DNA of 64,000 bases from Agilicoccus flavus (GTDB lineage: Bacteria > Actinomycetota > Actinomycetes > Actinomycetales > Dermatophilaceae). The translations under genes and the position numbers were made by a program. Position 1 is the stretch's first letter. The number at the start of each line of letters is the position of its first letter. Positions 60,344-64,000 of the stretch are shown in pieces. The notes beneath the pieces are model-generated. The model worked only from the letters and a program-made list of their open reading frames with translations, was not told the origin of the DNA and did no database searches. The stretch lies in the NCBI RefSeq assembly GCF_014857905.1, contig NZ_JACYXE010000010.1, forward strand, positions 62,001-126,000. Reading direction: 5' to 3'.

Positions 60344-61423
60344 TCAGCCCCAGCAGTTCTGCAGACCCCAGGCGGTGTCCTTGATGTCGAGCCCGGGCAC
60401 GGGCGTGTCGCTGATGAGCTGGGCGCCGGTGTCCTGGAATCCGGTGGGCTTGGTGCCGTCCTTGGCGAACGTGGCCACCGCGGCGACGCCCTGCGCGGCC
60501 ATCTTCTTGGGGAACTGCATGACCGTGGCGAGGTACTTGCCGTCCTTGACGTCCTGCACGCCCTGGCAGCCGCCGTCGATCGAGGCGAGCTTGACCTTGC
60601 CGGTGAGGTTCTTCGCCTTGAGGGCCGCGAACGCGCCGCGGGCCGAGGGCTCGTTGAGGGTGTAGACGGCGTTGACGCCGGAGGCGCGCTGCAGGAGGTT
60701 CTCCATGGCCGTCTGCGCCTTGTTCTGGTCGCCGTTCGCGTTCTCCTTGCCGAGGATCGCCGGGTCGCCCTCCGCCAGGCCCATGCCCTGGAGGAACCCG
60801 CGGTGCCGCTGCTCGTCGACGGTGCCGCCGGCCGTGCCGTCGATCATGAGCACCTTCGGCGGCGTCGAGCCGAGAGCCGCTTTGACGTACTTGCCCTGGA
60901 GCTCGCCCGCGGTGACGTTGTTCGTCGCGTACGTCGCGTCGACGGCCTCCTTGGGGTCGGTCTCGGTGTCGAGCGCGATGACGAGCACCCCGCGGTCCTT
61001 GGCCTTCTTCAGCGCGCCGAGGATGCCGGTGGAGTTGTTGGGGGTGATGAGGATGCCCTTGACGCCCTGCTGCACGAGGTTCTCGATCGCGGCCACCTGG
61101 CCCTCGTTGTCGCCGTCGAATTTGCCGGCGAGGGCGATGAGCTCGGCGCCCTGCTTGGTCGCCTCCTCCTTGGCGGAGTCGCGCAGCTTGACGAAGTAGG
61201 GGTTGGTGTCGGTCTTGGTGACGAGGCCGACCTTGACCGCGCCGGCGCCCTGGGTGCCGGCGGGCGCGCTCTGCGAACCGGCCTTGGTCTGGGAACAGGC
61301 GGTCACGCCGACGGTCAGGGCTCCCGCGACGGCGACGGCGCAGGCCCGCGAGGCGACACGTCCGCGGGAACGGGGGGAGCGGGGGGAGCGAGGGGACCGA
61401 GAAGAAGCAGCGGCGGATGACAT
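60344..61423 (-). CDS. sugar ABC transporter substrate-binding lipoprotein (FrcB/RbsB-like)
   Basis: A 359-residue periplasmic-binding protein of the ribose/galactose class. The signal peptide has an unusual RSPRSPRSPRS basic stretch (residues 9-19, from a 9-bp repeat) and ends with the lipobox at Cys43. KVGLVTKTDTNPYFVKL, QGVKGILITPNNSTGI and VIALDTETDP are typical of RbsB/FrcB. It is first in the operon, with AGGAGG before the ATG. Its promoter is overlapped by LacI-type operators. Confidence 0.92.
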   Translation of the reverse strand: MSSAAASSRSPRSPRSPRSRGRVASRACAVAVAGALTVGVTACSQTKAGSQSAPAGTQGAGAVKVGLVTKTDTNPYFVKLRDSAKEEATKQGAELIALAGKFDGDNEGQVAAIENLVQQGVKGILITPNNSTGILGALKKAKDRGVLVIALDTETDPKEAVDATYATNNVTAGELQGKYVKAALGSTPPKVLMIDGTAGGTVDEQRHRGFLQGMGLAEGDPAILGKENANGDQNKAQTAMENLLQRASGVNAVYTLNEPSARGAFAALKAKNLTGKVKLASIDGGCQGVQDVKDGKYLATVMQFPKKMAAQGVAAVATFAKDGTKPTGFQDTGAQLISDTPVPGLDIKDTAWGLQNCWG

Positions 61424-61471
61424 GGTGCCTCCTGGGGCATCGAGCCGGGCGTCGTCGCCCGGCGTTGCGTC

Positions 61472-61510
61472 ATACTAGAAGCACCGCAAACGCTTACGCA
61501 AGCGTTTGCG
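61472..61510 (-). promoter_or_regulatory. promoter and LacI-family operator of the sugar operon
   Basis: On the minus strand TTGCGT (61496-61501) and TAGTAT (61472-61477) are 18 nt apart, a good promoter. CGCAAACGCT (61485-61494) is a perfect inverted match of AGCGTTTGCG (61501-61510); each arm resembles a half of the LacI/GalR consensus with a central CG, and they can also be read as two overlapping operators. Repressor binding would block this promoter. Confidence 0.82.
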
Positions 61511-61552
61511 AGCGGCCCGAGCGCGGGGCGCCCAGCCTCGAGGAGGACACGC

Positions 61553-62560
61553 ATGGCCAGGATGTCGGACGTGGCGCGGGCCGCCGGAGTCTCCGTGACG
61601 ACGGTGTCGCACGTCGTCAACGACACCCGACCGGTCCGGGCCGAGACCCGCCGGCGGGTGCTGGCCGCCATCGAGGAGACGGGATTCCGCCGCAACGCGC
61701 TCGCCTCCGCGCTGGTCCACTCGCGGACCCGGCTGCTCGGCCTGGCCGTGCCCACCCTGAGCAACCCCTACTTCGTGGCGCTGTGCCACGCGATGGAACG
61801 CCGCGCGACGAGCCGGGGCTACGGCGTCGTCGTCCGTGACGCCCACGACGACCAGGCCGTCGAGAACGCGGTCATCGACGCGCTGCTCGACTGGCAGGTC
61901 GACGGTCTCGCGGTGGCCCCGGCTCCCGGCGACGAGCACCAGGCGCTGGACCGCGCCCTGCGCCAGGGGACCCCGCTCGTCCTCATCGACCGGCAGGTGC
62001 CGAGCTTCGACTGCGATCAGGTCGCCCCCGAGAACGTGCGGTCGGCCCGCGGACTGGCTGCGCACCTGTTCGACCTCGGGCACCGCGACGTCGGCGTGCT
62101 CGCGGGCCTGGCCGGACTGCAGTCGACGAGGGAGCGGCTGGAGGGGGTGCAGGACGCGTCGCGGGGCGTCGAGGGCGCCCGGCTGCGGGTGCTGGACGGG
62201 GACTCGACCGCCGAGGGCGGCTACGCCGCCACGTCGACGCTGCTCGCCGATCCCGGGTCCCGCCCGAGCGCGCTGATCTCCCTCAACAACGCGATGACGA
62301 TCGGCGCCATGCGGGCGGTGCGCAGCGCCGGGTTGCGGGTGCCGGCCGACGTCGCCCTCGTCTGCTTCGACGACTTCGACTGGGCCGACGCCTTCGAGCC
62401 GCGCCTGACCGTCGTCGCCCAGGACGTCGAGTCGATGGGCTCCACCGCGATCGACCTGCTCATCCGCCGGATCGAGGGCGACACCGACACCCCGGCGCAG
62501 ATCCTGCGCACCCCCACCGAGTACCGCCACCGCAACTCCTGCGGCTGCACGCAGGACTGA
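61553..62560 (+). CDS. LacI family transcriptional regulator
   Basis: A 335-residue repressor. The helix-turn-helix and hinge (SDVARAAGVSVTTVSHVVND, residues 5-24) are canonical. The ligand domain runs LLGLAVPTLSNPYFVALCHAMER to ALISLNNAMTIGAMRAVRSAGLRVPADVALVCFDDFDWADAF and CGCTQD at the end. GAGGAGG precedes the ATG. It is divergent from the sugar ABC operon with a 129-nt gap that holds the operator, so it surely controls it and perhaps itself. Confidence 0.93.
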   Translation: MARMSDVARAAGVSVTTVSHVVNDTRPVRAETRRRVLAAIEETGFRRNALASALVHSRTRLLGLAVPTLSNPYFVALCHAMERRATSRGYGVVVRDAHDDQAVENAVIDALLDWQVDGLAVAPAPGDEHQALDRALRQGTPLVLIDRQVPSFDCDQVAPENVRSARGLAAHLFDLGHRDVGVLAGLAGLQSTRERLEGVQDASRGVEGARLRVLDGDSTAEGGYAATSTLLADPGSRPSALISLNNAMTIGAMRAVRSAGLRVPADVALVCFDDFDWADAFEPRLTVVAQDVESMGSTAIDLLIRRIEGDTDTPAQILRTPTEYRHRNSCGCTQD

Positions 62561-63044
62561 GCGCCGGCCGCGTCGCGGACGCGGGCGACCAGGTCCTTGC
62601 CCGGGCGGCATGCATGGGCATGAGAGGGCATGGACGGGCACGAAAGGGCACGTCAGGACCGAGCGTGCCCGGGCACGGAAGAGGCCCGCGGGTGGGGTGG
62701 CCGTTCCCGGCGACCCCGGCACGGTGGACGAGCCGTGCGCTCCCGCGGACCTCGCGGTGACAGCGTGGAATTCGATGTCACGCGCCGTCCTCGGCCGCTG
62801 ATGCGGCCGATCGGTACGGCTGCGCTATCGCGCAGTCACCTCACGCGTCCGATGTGCAATCACGTTCGGACCACCTCCTCTCCCGTGTCCCTCCACGGTA
62901 GGAAACCCCGCGCCCCGGAGGCAACGCTTTTTTCGCCGGTGGGTCGCGTCGGTCGCTGGCGGCCGGCCGGGGCGCCGGGGCGGGCGCAGCCGCGGGCGGG
63001 CAGGATGGGGCACCGGACCGACGACGAGCGAGGCGGCAGCGAGA
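62561..63044. other. 484-nt intergenic region
   Basis: No gene is supported. It contains a cluster of GGGCATG/GGGCACG words (62605-62655), the palindrome GTGCCCGGGCAC (62665-62676 or so), and GTGACA/TGTCAC flanking a 13-nt loop near 62757-62781. None has a clear function; one of the hairpins may end the lacI transcript. Confidence 0.35.
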
Positions 63045-63458
63045 GTGACCGGACGACGACGCATCACCGACCACGGCATCGACGTGCACGATCCGGAGCT
63101 CGCGCGGTTCTGGTCCGAGCGCCACCTGTGCACGCTGACGACCCTGCGCGCGGACGGATCGCCCCACGTCGTCCCGGTCGGCGCGACGCTGGACCCCGAC
63201 GCGGGCCTGCTCCGGGTCATCACCTCCGGCACGAGTCGGAAGGCCGCGCACGCCCGCGGCGACGGGCGGGTCGCGGTCTGCCAGGTCGACGGGCGCCGGT
63301 GGGCGACCGTCGAGGGGACGGCGAGCGTCCTGACCGACCGCGACGACGTCGCCGAGGCCGAGCGCCGGTACGCCCTGCGGTACCGCACGCCGCGTGAGAA
63401 CCCGCAGCGCGTCGTCCTCGCCGTCCGCATCGAGCGGATCCTCGGCCACCTGGGCTGA
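63045..63458 (+). CDS. PPOX-class, probably F420-dependent oxidoreductase
   Basis: A 137-residue split-barrel flavin/deazaflavin protein. [32 protein letters not shown] and [36 protein letters not shown] match the TIGR03618-like F420-dependent PPOX-class proteins of actinobacteria. The Lys/Arg-rich segment around residue 66 would hold the F420 phosphate. The GTG at 63045 has only a weak signal (GCGAGA). The substrate is unknown. A hairpin lies 22 nt past its stop. Confidence 0.85.
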   Translation: MTGRRRITDHGIDVHDPELARFWSERHLCTLTTLRADGSPHVVPVGATLDPDAGLLRVITSGTSRKAAHARGDGRVAVCQVDGRRWATVEGTASVLTDRDDVAEAERRYALRYRTPRENPQRVVLAVRIERILGHLG

Positions 63459-63480
63459 TCGCGCCGACCCTCGAGCCACA

Positions 63481-63544
63481 TCGTGAGACGACACGTTCTC
63501 CCGCCCGGGGCCCGCGCTCGGCGGGGAGGAACGACATCTCACGA
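63481..63544. terminator. hairpin after the PPOX gene
   Basis: TCGTGAGA (63481-63488) pairs with TCTCACGA (63537-63544), with an imperfect inner stem (GTTCTCCCGCC against GGCGGGGAGGAAC). Probably a terminator of the PPOX gene; it lies 180 nt upstream of the RND gene. Confidence 0.5.
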
Positions 63545-63723
63545 GACGGACGGGCCGTTGGCGGCGGCGTCCAGGGTCTGATCGCCCACTCCCCCCACGG
63601 GGGGACTCACCCCGACCGACGGCCGAGGCGGGCTGTCGGACCCCTTTGACACAATCGTCTCGGGCCGTGACGGGCCCGAGCGGGCACGCCGATCCCGCAC
63701 CGATCTCGACGGGACGGATCCCC

Positions 63724-64000
63724 TTGACTCTCCTCACGCGTCTCAGCCTCGCCAACCGGGCGGTCGTCGCCCTGCTCACGCTGCTCGTCGTGGGGGTGGG
63801 CCTGTTCGCGACGACGTCGCTGAAGCAGGAGCTGTTCCCCTCGCTCGACCTGCCGGGAACCAACGTCGTCGCGTCGTACCCGGGGGCCTCGCCAGAGGTC
63901 GTCGAGCGCGAGGTCACCGAGCCGCTCGAGGACGCGGTCAAGGGCGTCGCCGGGGTCACCAAGGTGACCTCGACGTCGATGGCCGGCGTGTCGCAGGTGA
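63724..64000 (+). CDS. RND-family efflux transporter permease, 5' part
   Basis: The beginning of an AcrB/MMPL-like RND pump; 92 codons are present before the window ends. LTLLTRLSLANRAVVALLTLLVVGVGLF is the first membrane helix with its leader, then SLKQELFPSLDLPGTNVVASYPGASPEVVEREVTEPLE and GVAGVTKVTSTSMAG, the first part of the porter domain of HAE-type pumps. The start is taken as TTG at 63724 because residues from there match the family; an in-frame GTG at 63667 is possible. It should be over 1000 residues in full. Confidence 0.9.
   Translation, partial: MTLLTRLSLANRAVVALLTLLVVGVGLFATTSLKQELFPSLDLPGTNVVASYPGASPEVVEREVTEPLEDAVKGVAGVTKVTSTSMAGVSQV

Noticed and set aside
63590-63605. C6/G6 palindrome as a terminator before the RND gene
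   Set aside because: The loop would be only two nucleotides, so a stable hairpin is unlikely; probably chance in GC-rich DNA.

Overview
The window is 64 kb of very GC-rich, densely packed chromosome from an actinobacterium (Actinomycetota), most likely a member of the order Micrococcales; the genus cannot be fixed from sequence alone. The evidence is GTG/TTG starts with 4-nt ATGA/GTGA overlaps, many apparently leaderless genes, WhiB and SigD/RsdA homologues, a menaquinone (men) pathway, an IdeR/DmdR-type iron box, tandem CIRCE elements upstream of groES, MurT/GatD and an F420/PPOX-type protein. No rRNA, tRNA, CRISPR array, insertion sequence or prophage was found.

Layout. 1-16.5 kb: scattered menaquinone genes (menA cut by the edge, menE, menB, menC) mixed with redox and housekeeping genes: an NDH-2/SQR-like flavoprotein, a heme-oxygenase-like iron enzyme with CDGSH and methyltransferase partners, an SDR, an acyltransferase, a small candidate toxin-antitoxin pair, a Nudix hydrolase and pta. 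16.6-23.4 kb: groES-groEL-whiB-sigD-rsdA-guaB, the order known from Mycobacterium. 23.4-34.8 kb: a block separating guaB from guaB3, holding a five-gene translationally coupled nucleotide-sugar-like operon (rfbF, SDR, RmlC-like cupin, SAF/DRL-like reductase, L-2-hydroxyglutarate oxidase), an iron-box-controlled siderophore ABC operon and a DUF480-methyltransferase fusion. 34.8-40.6 kb: guaB3, succinic semialdehyde dehydrogenase, SURF1-like protein, DUF3817 protein and guaA.

40.6-48.5 kb is the most plastic part: an 83-bp tandem repeat array after guaA, two paralogous NTF2-like proteins, an EamA/MocR pair whose start codons overlap head to head, a decayed hipBA module, a HemY/CgoX-type oxidase and an 0.8-kb repeat-rich stretch without a credible gene. 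48.5-56.8 kb: cell-envelope genes (PAP2 phosphatase, murT-gatD, PIG-L deacetylase, flippase-like membrane protein, GT4 glycosyltransferase) and an OFA-family transporter. 56.8-62.6 kb: a LacI-controlled FrcBCA-like sugar ABC operon with two kinases. 63-64 kb: a PPOX-type oxidoreductase and the start of an RND efflux permease cut by the right edge.

Main themes for follow-up are the five-gene sugar-like operon, several families of structured repeats (54 bp, 83 bp, a 108-bp inverted repeat), the shared-start MocR/EamA switch, and a recurrent -10 box placed 6-7 nt before start codons. All functional assignments come from reading motifs and remembered family features; no database search was run.
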